Shown: positions 35,015-42,795 of the stretch, one piece after another
How the letters are laid out: each line of letters opens with the position of its first letter
Numbering within the stretch: the first letter of the stretch is position 1
Assembly: GCA_017418645.1 (NCBI GenBank)
Contig: JAFOND010000101.1
Coordinates: 1 to 43,264 of the forward strand
DNA: 43,264 nucleotides
Source of the DNA: Lachnospiraceae bacterium
GTDB taxonomy: Bacteria > Bacillota > Clostridia > Lachnospirales > Lachnospiraceae
Direction of reading: 5' to 3'
Made by a program: the position numbers and the translations under genes
The notes under the pieces: generated by a model
Seen by the model: the letters and a program-made list of their open reading frames with translations, nothing else
Databases searched by the model: none
What the model was told of the DNA's origin: nothing

Positions 35015-37900
35015 ATGAAATTCTATGGAATAACAGGCGGGATAGGCGCCGGTAAAAGTGAAGTATTAAACTATCTTAAAGATTATTATAAGGCAGAGGT
35101 TTTATCCGCGGATAAGCTTGCGGGTGAGCTGATGACAAAGGAAGGTCCCTGCAAAAATCTTCTTTCCGATCTGTTTTCGGAGGAAGGGATAGACGGATAT
35201 AACGAGGACGGATCGCTTAACAGATCCGCTATTTCCGATGCCATGTTCAAGAACAACCAGCTTCGGAAAAAAGTAAATAACATCGTTCATCCCGCAGTAA
35301 AGGAAGAAGTCCTTCGGCTCGCATCGGAGTATAACGAAAGCGGCGCGGAGTTTTTCTTTATCGAAGCCGCGCTCCTTATAGAAGAGCATTATGATGAGAT
35401 ATGCGATGAACTCTGGTATGTTTATTCATCCCAGAAAGTCAGGAGAAGAAGGCTTATCGAAACAAGAGGAATGGATGATAAGCAGATAAATCTTGTACAG
35501 AGAACACAAAAGGGCGATGATCAGTTCAGAAAGAAATGTACCGTCGTTATAGAAAACAACGGCACACAGGAGGAACTTCACGAACAGATCGACCGGATAA
35601 TGAAGGGACTCGGCGCAAAGAAGATCGGAAAGGATGCCGCTATCTGGGCGCATATGGGTCCAAAGGAAGAAGAGAGTAAAAAGGAAATCGAAAAAGAAGA
35701 GAAGGAAACCGTGACAGAGGATGTTATGGAAGAAGAATTAAAGAAAGAAGATAAGATCGTTTTCGGTCTTGATATAGGAACAAGAAACGTTGTGGGAACC
35801 GTGGGACATCTCACGGAAAATAACGGCTTCTATGTTATTTCGCAATGCAGTATGGAACATGACAGCCGCGCCATGATGGACGGGCAGATCCACGATATAA
35901 ACCGTGTTGCAAAGGTTGTGCAGAAGGTAAAGGAAAAACTTGAGGAAGACACGGGAATAACCCTTAAAGAAGTATGTATCGCAGCCGCAGGTCGTGTGCT
36001 TCGTACCATAACAACCCACGTGAGTCATGAGTATCCGGAGAGTACGGTTGTTACGGAAGAAGATCTTCATACACTTGATCTTCTGGGAATAGACAAGGCT
36101 CAGCAGGAACTCCTTTCGGAGGGCGAGACAAAATACAGGTTCTATTGCGTCGGATATTCCGTTATGAAGTATTATTCCAACGGAGATATCATGAGCAACA
36201 TCGAGGGACATAAAGCGGATGAGATTGCGGAAGACATCATCGTTACCTTCCTTCCGGAAGATGTTGTTGACGGTCTTTATACCGCGGTTGAACGTGCGGG
36301 GCTTTCGGTTGCCAATCTGACGTTGGAGCCTATCGCGGCCATAAACGTTGCTATCCCGGAAAACTTCAGACTTTTAAATATCGCTCTTGTGGACGTGGGA
36401 GCGGGCACAAGCGATATCTGTATAACAAGGGACGGAAGCATCATCGCATACGGTATGATACCTTATGCGGGAGATGAGCTTACGGAAGTCATCGTACAGG
36501 AATATCTTGTGGACTTTGCCATGGCGGAGCACATTAAGAAAGAATCCTTAGAAAAGAACGAGATAGAATACGAAGACATCATGGGTCTTAAACATACGAT
36601 AAAGGCAGAAGATGTCTGGAAACTTACAGAGCCGGTGAGAGAAAAGATTACGGCTGCAATATCTGAAAAGATAAAAGAACTTAACAATAAATCCGTCAGC
36701 GCGGCATTTGTTGTGGGTGGCGGCGGAAAGATCCACGGATTCTGTGAAGCACTGGCGGATAAACTCGGAATCGCAAAGGAACGTGTTGCCCTCCGCGGCG
36801 AAGAAGTTATGAAGAATATCGAGTTCGAGGACAAGACAATAAAGAAGGATCCCCTTCTCGTAACTCCCATCGGTATCTGCTTAAACTACTTTGAATCCAA
36901 GAACAACTTTATCATGATCCACTTTAACGGAGAGATGATGAAGCTTTACGACAACGGTCATCTTACGATATTTGACGCTGCGCTTCAGGCAGGTTTCATG
37001 ACGGAAGAACTCTTCCCGCAGAGGGGAAAAGAGATAACTTATACCGTAAACGGAACAAAGAGAATGCTCCGCGGCGAAAAGGGAGAATCCGCCGTTATTC
37101 TTATGAACGGAAACGAAGTCGGAATGAACGAAAAACTTGTACCGAATTCGGATGTGAGGATCACACCCTCAACGGAAGGAACAAGAGGTGTACTTACCGT
37201 TGAAAGCCTTCCGGAATTCAACGGGGACAAGGTTACGTTTGTGGTTAACAACCATCTTGTGGGATGTCCGAAGTTTGTTGAAGTAAACGGTATTCTGGAA
37301 CCGGGTTCATACGAGATAAAAGACGGCGATGTCATCGAAACCAGGAATTATTACACGGTAGGACAGCTCAAGGAATTTATGGATGTAGAACTTGATCCGG
37401 ACTCCGATATCATCGTAAACAACCGTGTGGCAACGGAAGAAACGCTTATATACGAGAACTTTAACATTGAATGGAATACGCTTGAATTCGGCGCACTTGA
37501 TGATGATTATAAGAGCGTTGAAGAGAGCGAGCTTTATAAAGAAGAGCAGGCGAAAAAGGCGGCAGAAGCAGAAGCGGCCGCTGAGGAAGCCGGCTTAGGC
37601 GAAGAGGGATCGGATAAGGATGAAGTCTCCGATGAAGAGGATAAGGGAAGTTCGGAAGCGGAAACGGAAGAAACAACCGGATCGGAACCGGATGGCATTA
37701 CCGTGTATGTTAACGGCGCCATGCATAAGCTTACAGGAAAGTCCAGTTTCCTTTTCGTGGACGTATTTGATGCAATCAATTTTGATCCCAAATCCGGAAA
37801 AGGAAGATCTCTTACAACGAAGAGAAACGGTATGAAGTGCGGTTATGCGACCGAACTTACCGACGGCGATCATGTAGAAGTATTCTGGAACGATAAGTAA
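35015..37900 (+). CDS. Fusion: dephospho-CoA kinase (CoaE) + FtsA-like actin-fold ATPase with long C-terminal extension
   Basis: One uninterrupted 961-residue frame. Residues 1-200 are CoaE, the last step of coenzyme A synthesis: P-loop GITGGIGAGKS (5-15), VLSADKLAGEL, DGSLNRSAI, VHPAVKEEV and FIEAALLIEEHY. Residues 201-245 are a charged Lys/Glu linker. From about 248 comes an FtsA-type actin fold: phosphate-1 loop GLDIGTRNVVG (Asp253), phosphate-2 loop LVDVGAGTSD (Asp460), adenosine motif VVGGGGKIHGF near 567, with an FtsA-specific SHS2 region between. Residues 620-961 form a beta-rich extension with an acidic Ala/Glu linker near 840-890 and no FtsA-like amphipathic membrane helix. Usually these are separate proteins. 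The ftsA slot beside ftsZ is empty here, so this may be the FtsA-family protein of the cell. ATG 35015 is preferred to TTG 34991. Confidence 0.85.
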   Translation: MKFYGITGGIGAGKSEVLNYLKDYYKAEVLSADKLAGELMTKEGPCKNLLSDLFSEEGIDGYNEDGSLNRSAISDAMFKNNQLRKKVNNIVHPAVKEEVLRLASEYNESGAEFFFIEAALLIEEHYDEICDELWYVYSSQKVRRRRLIETRGMDDKQINLVQRTQKGDDQFRKKCTVVIENNGTQEELHEQIDRIMKGLGAKKIGKDAAIWAHMGPKEEESKKEIEKEEKETVTEDVMEEELKKEDKIVFGLDIGTRNVVGTVGHLTENNGFYVISQCSMEHDSRAMMDGQIHDINRVAKVVQKVKEKLEEDTGITLKEVCIAAAGRVLRTITTHVSHEYPESTVVTEEDLHTLDLLGIDKAQQELLSEGETKYRFYCVGYSVMKYYSNGDIMSNIEGHKADEIAEDIIVTFLPEDVVDGLYTAVERAGLSVANLTLEPIAAINVAIPENFRLLNIALVDVGAGTSDICITRDGSIIAYGMIPYAGDELTEVIVQEYLVDFAMAEHIKKESLEKNEIEYEDIMGLKHTIKAEDVWKLTEPVREKITAAISEKIKELNNKSVSAAFVVGGGGKIHGFCEALADKLGIAKERVALRGEEVMKNIEFEDKTIKKDPLLVTPIGICLNYFESKNNFIMIHFNGEMMKLYDNGHLTIFDAALQAGFMTEELFPQRGKEITYTVNGTKRMLRGEKGESAVILMNGNEVGMNEKLVPNSDVRITPSTEGTRGVLTVESLPEFNGDKVTFVVNNHLVGCPKFVEVNGILEPGSYEIKDGDVIETRNYYTVGQLKEFMDVELDPDSDIIVNNRVATEETLIYENFNIEWNTLEFGALDDDYKSVEESELYKEEQAKKAAEAEAAAEEAGLGEEGSDKDEVSDEEDKGSSEAETEETTGSEPDGITVYVNGAMHKLTGKSSFLFVDVFDAINFDPKSGKGRSLTTKRNGMKCGYATELTDGDHVEVFWNDK

Positions 37901-37904
37901 GACA

Positions 37905-38702
37905 ATGCATTTTTTTACGATAGCAAGCGGAAGCTCCGGAAACAGCATATGTATCGGAAACGAAAAGACGACACTTCTCGTGGATGCGGGAATAAGCGGA
38001 AAGCGGATAGAAGAGGGGCTTAACACATACGATTTTACCACCTCGGATATGGCCGGCATCCTTATAACCCATGAACACGCGGATCATATCGGCGGGCTCG
38101 GAGTAATATCAAGAAAACACGGTATCCCGATCTATGCAACACGGGGAACGATAAATGCCATAAGAAGATCATCGAGTGTCGGAAACATAAACGACGGTCT
38201 TTTTTATGAGATTGAACCGGATAAGGATTTTTCGTTGGGTGATCTTGTTGTACGCCCGATCCGTATCTCGCATGATGCGGCTGATCCGGTTGCATACAGG
38301 GTGTCAGATAAAAGGAACTCCGTGGCCGTGCTTACGGACCTTGGAATTTTTGATAATTATATAGTCGAAAACATGCAGCATCTTGACGCGATGGTCATCG
38401 AATCGAATCATGATGTTAAGATGCTTGAAGTCGGGAGTTACCCTTACCCTTTAAAACAAAGGATATTAAGCGATGTGGGACATCTTTCAAACGAACTTTC
38501 CGGACAGCTTCTCGGAAGGCTTCTTCATGACGATATGAAACACATCTTTTTGGGACATTTATCAAGAGAGAACAATTACCCGGAACTGGCGGAACAGACG
38601 GTAAAACTGGAAGTCTCCATGGGGGACAATCCTTACTGCGGCACCGACTTCCCCATAGAAGTCGCTCCGAGAGACACCGCCTCCCGGCTGGTGGAGTTAT
38701 AA
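37905..38702 (+). CDS. MBL-fold metallo-hydrolase, WalJ/YycJ-like
   Basis: This 265-residue cytosolic protein starts with FTIASGSSGNSICIG, the family's characteristic beginning. It has the metal motif ITHEHADHIGGL, ISHDAADPVAY, VAVLTDLG, MVIESNHDV, and a C-terminal IFLGHLSRENNYPELA. The WalJ/YycJ group is usually thought to act on DNA or in coordination of replication with division; the true substrate is not settled. It follows the CoaE-FtsA fusion by 4 bp and has no strong ribosome site, suggesting translational coupling. Confidence 0.9.
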   Translation: MHFFTIASGSSGNSICIGNEKTTLLVDAGISGKRIEEGLNTYDFTTSDMAGILITHEHADHIGGLGVISRKHGIPIYATRGTINAIRRSSSVGNINDGLFYEIEPDKDFSLGDLVVRPIRISHDAADPVAYRVSDKRNSVAVLTDLGIFDNYIVENMQHLDAMVIESNHDVKMLEVGSYPYPLKQRILSDVGHLSNELSGQLLGRLLHDDMKHIFLGHLSRENNYPELAEQTVKLEVSMGDNPYCGTDFPIEVAPRDTASRLVEL

Positions 38703-38718
38703 AGGAAAGGAAAACAAT

Positions 38719-38991
38719 ATGGAAAAAGTAATAATCACCGTTGTAGGAAAGGACACAGTCGGCATCATCGCGAAGGTGTGTACATACCTTTCCGAAAAGA
38801 ACATAAACATTCTTGATATTTCACAGACCATCGTACAGGACTATTTCAATATGATGATGGTCTGCGACCTTTCAAAGTCTTCGGAAGAATTTGCAGGTGT
38901 ACAGGAAGCCCTGGATAACATCGGAAAAGATATCGGTGTCGAGATCAAATGCCAGAAGGCCGAGATCTTTGAAATGATGCACAGAGTATAG
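38719..38991 (+). CDS. ACT-domain protein (UPF0237 family)
   Basis: This 90-residue protein consists of one ACT domain: VIITVVGKDTVGIIAKVCTYLSEKNINILDISQTIVQDYFNMMMVCD. Such domains bind amino acids or other small ligands and control a partner. It lies 9 bp ahead of a PFL-family gene; this ACT-PFL pair is widespread and conserved in Firmicutes, so the two products probably act together. A GGAAAGGAAAA site precedes the ATG. Confidence 0.93.
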   Translation: MEKVIITVVGKDTVGIIAKVCTYLSEKNINILDISQTIVQDYFNMMMVCDLSKSSEEFAGVQEALDNIGKDIGVEIKCQKAEIFEMMHRV

Positions 38992-39000
38992 GAGTATAAA

Positions 39001-40365
39001 ATGATAAACATCTGGGAAGTTGAAGAAACAAACCGAATGGTGGCGGAGGAAAACCTTGATATCCGCACCATCACCATCGGCATAAGTCTTTTATCCTGTA
39101 TGGATGAAAACGTCGATACGGTTTGTGAAAACATATATAAAAAAATAACTACGGTAGCAAAAGACCTTTATAAAGCGGGCTCAGAGATCGAAAAGGAATA
39201 CGGTATTCCCATTGTAAACAAAAGAATCTCCGTAACTCCCATAGGAATCGTGGGCGCATCATCCTGCAAAACAAAGGAGGATTTCGTTAAGATCGCAAAG
39301 ACATTGGATCGCTGTGCGAAGGAACTTAACGTAAACTTTATCGGAGGCTTTTCCGCCCTTGTGCAGGAAGGAATGACAGACTCCGATAAGCTTCTTATCG
39401 AGTCCATACCCCTTGCAATGAAGGAGACGGAATTTGTCTGCTCTTCAGTAAACCTCGGTTCCACAAAAGACGGTATAAACATGGATGCCGTAAAACTTAT
39501 GGGAGAGGTTATAAAGGAGACGGCATTCCTTACAAAGGATACGGATTCTTTGGGATGCGCAAAGCTTGTGGTGTTCTGTAACGCGCCGGATAACAACCCC
39601 TTCATGGCAGGCGCTTTCCACGGAGTATCGGGAGCGGAGAGTATAATAAATGTCGGAATAAGCGGACCGGGAGTTGTTAATACCGCATTAAAGAGCGTTC
39701 GCGGAGCGGATTTCGAAACCCTTTGCGAAACCATAAAAAAGACTGCTTTAAAGATAACCCGTGCGGGTCAGCTTGTGGCAAAGACGGCTTCAAAGAAGCT
39801 TAATATCCCCTTCGGCATCGTTGATCTTTCTCTTGCCCCCACACCGGCTGTGGGAGATTCCGTTGCGGATATCCTTTGCGAGATCGGACTTGAAAAAGCC
39901 GGCGCGCCGGGTACCACTGCAGCGCTTGCGCTTCTTAACGATCAGGTTAAAAAGGGCGGTGTTATGGCATCATCATATGTGGGAGGACTTTCGGGAGCAT
40001 TTATTCCGGTAAGCGAAGACAGAGGAATGATAGATGCCGCGGAATGCGGAGCCCTTACTCTTGAAAAACTGGAGGCCATGACCTGTGTATGTTCCGTGGG
40101 ACTTGATATGATCGCAATTCCCGGAGACACACCTGCAAGTACCATATCAGGGATCATAGCGGATGAAGCTGCTATTGGAATGGTTAATCAGAAGACAACG
40201 GCCGTACGCCTTATCCCCGCATACGGGAAGAAGGTGGGAGATACCGTTTTGTTCGGAGGGCTTCTCGGTTATGCTCCGATCATGCCGGTAAACAAATATT
40301 CATGCGAAGCGTTTGTTAACAGAACGGGACGGATCCCCGCCCCGATACATAGTTTCAAAAACTAA
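39001..40365 (+). CDS. PFL family protein (UPF0210, DUF711)
   Basis: This 454-residue protein matches the UPF0210 family throughout: [103 protein letters not shown] and [21 protein letters not shown]. The fold resembles the glycyl-radical (pyruvate formate-lyase) barrel, but I see no glycyl-radical loop, so it is probably not a radical enzyme of that type. Its function is unknown; pairing with the upstream ACT protein suggests ligand-controlled activity. The ribosome site is AGGAG. Confidence 0.93.
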   Translation: MINIWEVEETNRMVAEENLDIRTITIGISLLSCMDENVDTVCENIYKKITTVAKDLYKAGSEIEKEYGIPIVNKRISVTPIGIVGASSCKTKEDFVKIAKTLDRCAKELNVNFIGGFSALVQEGMTDSDKLLIESIPLAMKETEFVCSSVNLGSTKDGINMDAVKLMGEVIKETAFLTKDTDSLGCAKLVVFCNAPDNNPFMAGAFHGVSGAESIINVGISGPGVVNTALKSVRGADFETLCETIKKTALKITRAGQLVAKTASKKLNIPFGIVDLSLAPTPAVGDSVADILCEIGLEKAGAPGTTAALALLNDQVKKGGVMASSYVGGLSGAFIPVSEDRGMIDAAECGALTLEKLEAMTCVCSVGLDMIAIPGDTPASTISGIIADEAAIGMVNQKTTAVRLIPAYGKKVGDTVLFGGLLGYAPIMPVNKYSCEAFVNRTGRIPAPIHSFKN

Positions 40366-40369
40366 TATT

Positions 40370-41095
40370 ATGACTGACAAAAAACAACAATTCACTCACG
40401 GCGTAAAAGACGGCATCCCCATAGGCCTGGGCTATTTTGCCGTCTCTTTTACATTCGGTATGGCCGCCACAAAAAACGGCATACCCATAGGCATATCCGT
40501 TCTTATTTCCGCAACGAATCTTACATCTGCGGGGCAGTTTGCCGCGCTCTCCATAATTGCGGAAAACGGCGGTTATTTTCTTATGTTTTTAACCCAGCTT
40601 GTTATCAACCTTCGTTATTGTCTGATGTCATTATCACTTACACAGAAGATGGAAAGGACGAGTACGATACCCCAGCTTATGCTGGTTTCCTTCGGCGTTA
40701 CGGACGAGATCTTCGGGATTTCCGCGGCAAAGGAGGGAGCGGTAAGCCCCTTTTATAATTACGGCGCCATGTCCGTCGCAATACCGGGCTGGGTATTGGG
40801 AACATTCCTGGGAGCTCTTTCGGGAAAACTTCTTCCCGCCATGTTCATAAGTGCCCTTTCCGTTGCTATATACGGGATGTTTCTTGCAATAATAATCCCG
40901 CCGGCAAAAAAGGATTCCGCGATACTTATTGCGGTACTTCTTGCCATGGCTCTTGCATCCTGCTTTACATACCTTCCGGTTCTTAAAACCGTATCGTCGG
41001 GAATGATGATAATAATAGTTACGGTCCTTGTTTCAGCGATTGTTGCGCTTATAAGACCGGTAACCGTAACCGACCCGGAAGGGGAAGACTTATAG
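40370..41095 (+). CDS. azlC: AzlC-type branched-chain amino acid exporter subunit
   Basis: This 241-residue membrane protein begins at the ATG at 40370, four bases after the PFL stop. It has the AzlC core GVKDGIPIGLGYFAVSFTFGMAATKNGIPI, TSAGQFAALSII, and INLRYCLMSLSLTQKM, with VTDEIFGI in the next loop. With the small AzlD subunit it exports valine/leucine/isoleucine-type amino acids and toxic analogues in relatives. A longer frame open from 40313 lies within the preceding gene and is not used. Confidence 0.93.
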   Translation: MTDKKQQFTHGVKDGIPIGLGYFAVSFTFGMAATKNGIPIGISVLISATNLTSAGQFAALSIIAENGGYFLMFLTQLVINLRYCLMSLSLTQKMERTSTIPQLMLVSFGVTDEIFGISAAKEGAVSPFYNYGAMSVAIPGWVLGTFLGALSGKLLPAMFISALSVAIYGMFLAIIIPPAKKDSAILIAVLLAMALASCFTYLPVLKTVSSGMMIIIVTVLVSAIVALIRPVTVTDPEGEDL

Positions 41096-41101
41096 TCTTC
41101 A

Positions 41102-41132
41102 TGTCATTTCGAACGTAGTGAGAAATCTTAAC
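41102..41132 (+). repeat. Short interspersed repeat, copy C
   Basis: This copy reads TGTCATTTCGAACG, then TAGT, then GAGAAATCTTAAC, between azlC and azlD. Its stem is ATTTC/GAAAT, a complete base-pair exchange relative to copy A (ATTCC/GGAAT). A 7-bp hairpin (GAAGACT/AGTCTTC, 41084-41100) directly precedes it and includes the azlC stop. Confidence 0.85.
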
Positions 41133-41147
41133 GTAAAGGCACAGAAA

Positions 41148-41468
41148 ATGAAAAACATATATGTATATATTCTAATAATGGCAGTAACCACATACTTAAT
41201 CCGTATGCTACCCCTCGTTCTCGTTCGTAAGGAGATAAAGAACGTGTTTATCCGTTCGTTCCTTACATATGTTCCCTATGCGGCCCTTGCTGCAATGACG
41301 TTCCCGGCAATCCTTTCATCAACGGACAGCGTGATCTCCGCGGCCTGCGGATTCGCTACGGCAGTCATTCTTTCATACTTTGAAAAAAGCCTTATAACAG
41401 TTGCTCTTTCAGCCTGCGGAGTGGTTTTCCTGGTCGAGAGAGCGATGGAGATTATCTCAAACTTTTAA
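41148..41468 (+). CDS. azlD: AzlD-type small exporter subunit
   Basis: This 106-residue protein with four hydrophobic helices has the AzlD pattern: VTTYLIRMLPLVLVRKEIKNVFIRSFLTYVPYAALAAMTFPAIL. It is the partner of AzlC. The start is placed at ATG 41148, which has AAAGG 8 bp upstream; a longer frame from GTG 41118 would use codons inside the interspersed repeat and add residues with no family match. Its stop is 36 bp from that of the convergent phosphoesterase gene; no terminator hairpin was seen in that gap. Confidence 0.92.
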   Translation: MKNIYVYILIMAVTTYLIRMLPLVLVRKEIKNVFIRSFLTYVPYAALAAMTFPAILSSTDSVISAACGFATAVILSYFEKSLITVALSACGVVFLVERAMEIISNF

Positions 41469-41503
41469 ATTGTGGAATTTTTGATGGACAAGCAGGAGTA
41501 TAC

Positions 41504-42661
41504 TCACGGAGTAGTTTTAAAAGATACGAGGATTATCAGAATAGTTATTAAAACGATGCCCCCGATGACGCCTGCAAAAACCCTAAGGAGCCCGACTCCG
41601 GTATGGGAAAGGGAAAATATTGAAAGGGGCTTATCAAAAAGATCTTTATAATAGACCATTTCCGTTTCGTATTCCTCCGGTCTGTCGGTATGGAGCACAA
41701 GTATCCTTGCACCGTGCTCATCACCGTTTCCATAGGCATAAAAGCCCATGCCGGAGGTTGCGATAAGGTCTATCCCCTCAACGGTTCCCACATAGTCATT
41801 CGTATGATCGTGTCCGAAAAAAGCAGCCTTTACACCGCATTCCTTAAATGCCTGAAACTCTCCTGTGTCGATCTTGGGCGGAGCGGGAGTCTCCCCAAAA
41901 CTTCCGGCGCTTATCATATCTGTGTTTTGCAGATATCGTTTGCTGAAGGGATTAAAGATGGAACTGATGGAACCCTTCTCAAAAGGCTTTGCCGGAGAAA
42001 GGAGCGAAAACACCTGACGTACGGGGATGTGCTGGAAAACATATGATACCGGCATAGTTTCGGAACTGTATTTTGCAACCCCTTCTTTTAACCATTCTAT
42101 CTGATCTTCTTCAACATACCCATATCCGCCGATATCTTTCGGCGCATAGGTGCCGCTGTCGATTACCCATAAAAGGGCCCTGGCATCTTCACTGTCCGCA
42201 TCACAAAGGGAAAGGCAGGTATTACCCACCCCGGAAATATCGGGATTATCATTAAGACATCCCGGATAGCTTTTATATATTTCAAGCTGCACCTCTTTAC
42301 TGAGGCATTTTTCATCATCATGGTTTCCGTAGGCTACAACAAAGGGCAGGCCTCTTTCGGCTATGGGTGCCATAATGGCATCGATGGCAGCACGGACCTT
42401 GTCTTCGTCATCACCGATATACGGGCCGTAGATGTTGTCTCCCAACAGGACAACAAGATCTGCGTCTGCAGAGTCAAGTTCGGCGTTTAGAAGATCAAGC
42501 ATCGGCTGCCTTGGCTTTTCCGTATCCTGGGTATCAGCCACGATAAGAATTCTGAAACTTCCGTCCTCCCGGGCGTGAAGCGTCTGTCCCGCAGCCTGCG
42601 CCGGGATTTTGAACAGTATCAGTAATATGAAGATTGTGATTAAAGCTGATTTTTTTCTCAT
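41504..42661 (-). CDS. Exported, membrane-anchored metallophosphoesterase (purple acid phosphatase-like)
   Basis: This 385-residue protein has a signal peptide (SALITIFILLILFKIPAQA, likely cleaved at AQA-A). The calcineurin-like domain has metal motifs VADTQDT (Asp43, Asp46), VVLLGDNIYG, AYGNHDDE, VFQHIPVR and FFGHDHTNDYVG. A C-terminal helix (GVIGGIVLITILIILVSF) would hold it outside on the membrane. Order and spacing resemble PPA29/YkoQ-type secreted phosphoesterases of unknown substrate. The gene is divergent from the P-type ATPase gene; its own ribosome site is weak. Confidence 0.88.
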   Translation of the reverse strand: MRKKSALITIFILLILFKIPAQAAGQTLHAREDGSFRILIVADTQDTEKPRQPMLDLLNAELDSADADLVVLLGDNIYGPYIGDDEDKVRAAIDAIMAPIAERGLPFVVAYGNHDDEKCLSKEVQLEIYKSYPGCLNDNPDISGVGNTCLSLCDADSEDARALLWVIDSGTYAPKDIGGYGYVEEDQIEWLKEGVAKYSSETMPVSYVFQHIPVRQVFSLLSPAKPFEKGSISSIFNPFSKRYLQNTDMISAGSFGETPAPPKIDTGEFQAFKECGVKAAFFGHDHTNDYVGTVEGIDLIATSGMGFYAYGNGDEHGARILVLHTDRPEEYETEMVYYKDLFDKPLSIFSLSHTGVGLLRVFAGVIGGIVLITILIILVSFKTTP

Positions 42662-42685
42662 ATCATATAATTAATTGCTTTTCGA

Positions 42686-42718
42686 TTAACAGATTTATTG
42701 TACAATGTTATAATAACA
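42686..42718 (+). promoter_or_regulatory. Promoter and possible operator of the copper ATPase gene
   Basis: TTAACA (42686-42691) and TATAAT (42709-42714) are spaced by 17 bp. The -10 box is embedded in the inverted repeat TGTTAT-A-ATAACA (42706-42718), well placed for a metal-responsive repressor. It does not match the CopY box TACAnnTGTA, so the regulator is unknown. Confidence 0.6.
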
Positions 42719-42746
42719 GAAAATGATCCATCTGGGGAGGCAGAAA

Positions 42747-42791
42747 ATGAAAAAAAAGCTTAATACAGATAAAGTGCGTATCCGGGAGTGA
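42747..42791 (+). other. Possible 14-residue leader peptide ORF before the copper ATPase
   Basis: An ATG with a very strong ribosome site (GGGGAGG, 6 bp away) starts a 14-residue frame, MKKKLNTDKVRIRE. It stops 4 bp before the ATPase ATG. The ATPase's own ribosome site (CGGGAG) lies inside this frame, so translation of the leader could open or couple it. It is too short for family support. Confidence 0.35.
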
Positions 42792-42795
42792 TTTA

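Noticed and set aside
36463..36870. Long minus-strand frame opposite the FtsA-like domain
   Set aside because: Low-complexity Ser/Phe-rich translation typical of the antisense of GA-rich coding DNA; the plus strand has clear domain motifs.
39001..40365. PFL-family protein as a pyruvate formate-lyase
   Set aside because: The length and motifs are those of UPF0210; no glycyl-radical loop or catalytic Cys pair was seen, and no activating enzyme gene is adjacent.
41118..41147. GTG start of azlD inside repeat copy C
   Set aside because: The extra residues are encoded by the interspersed repeat; ATG 41148 has a properly spaced ribosome site and begins the conserved first helix.
42701..42712. CopY-type operator upstream of the copper ATPase
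   Set aside because: TACAATGTTA has two mismatches to TACAnnTGTA; only the separate 13-bp palindrome is convincing.
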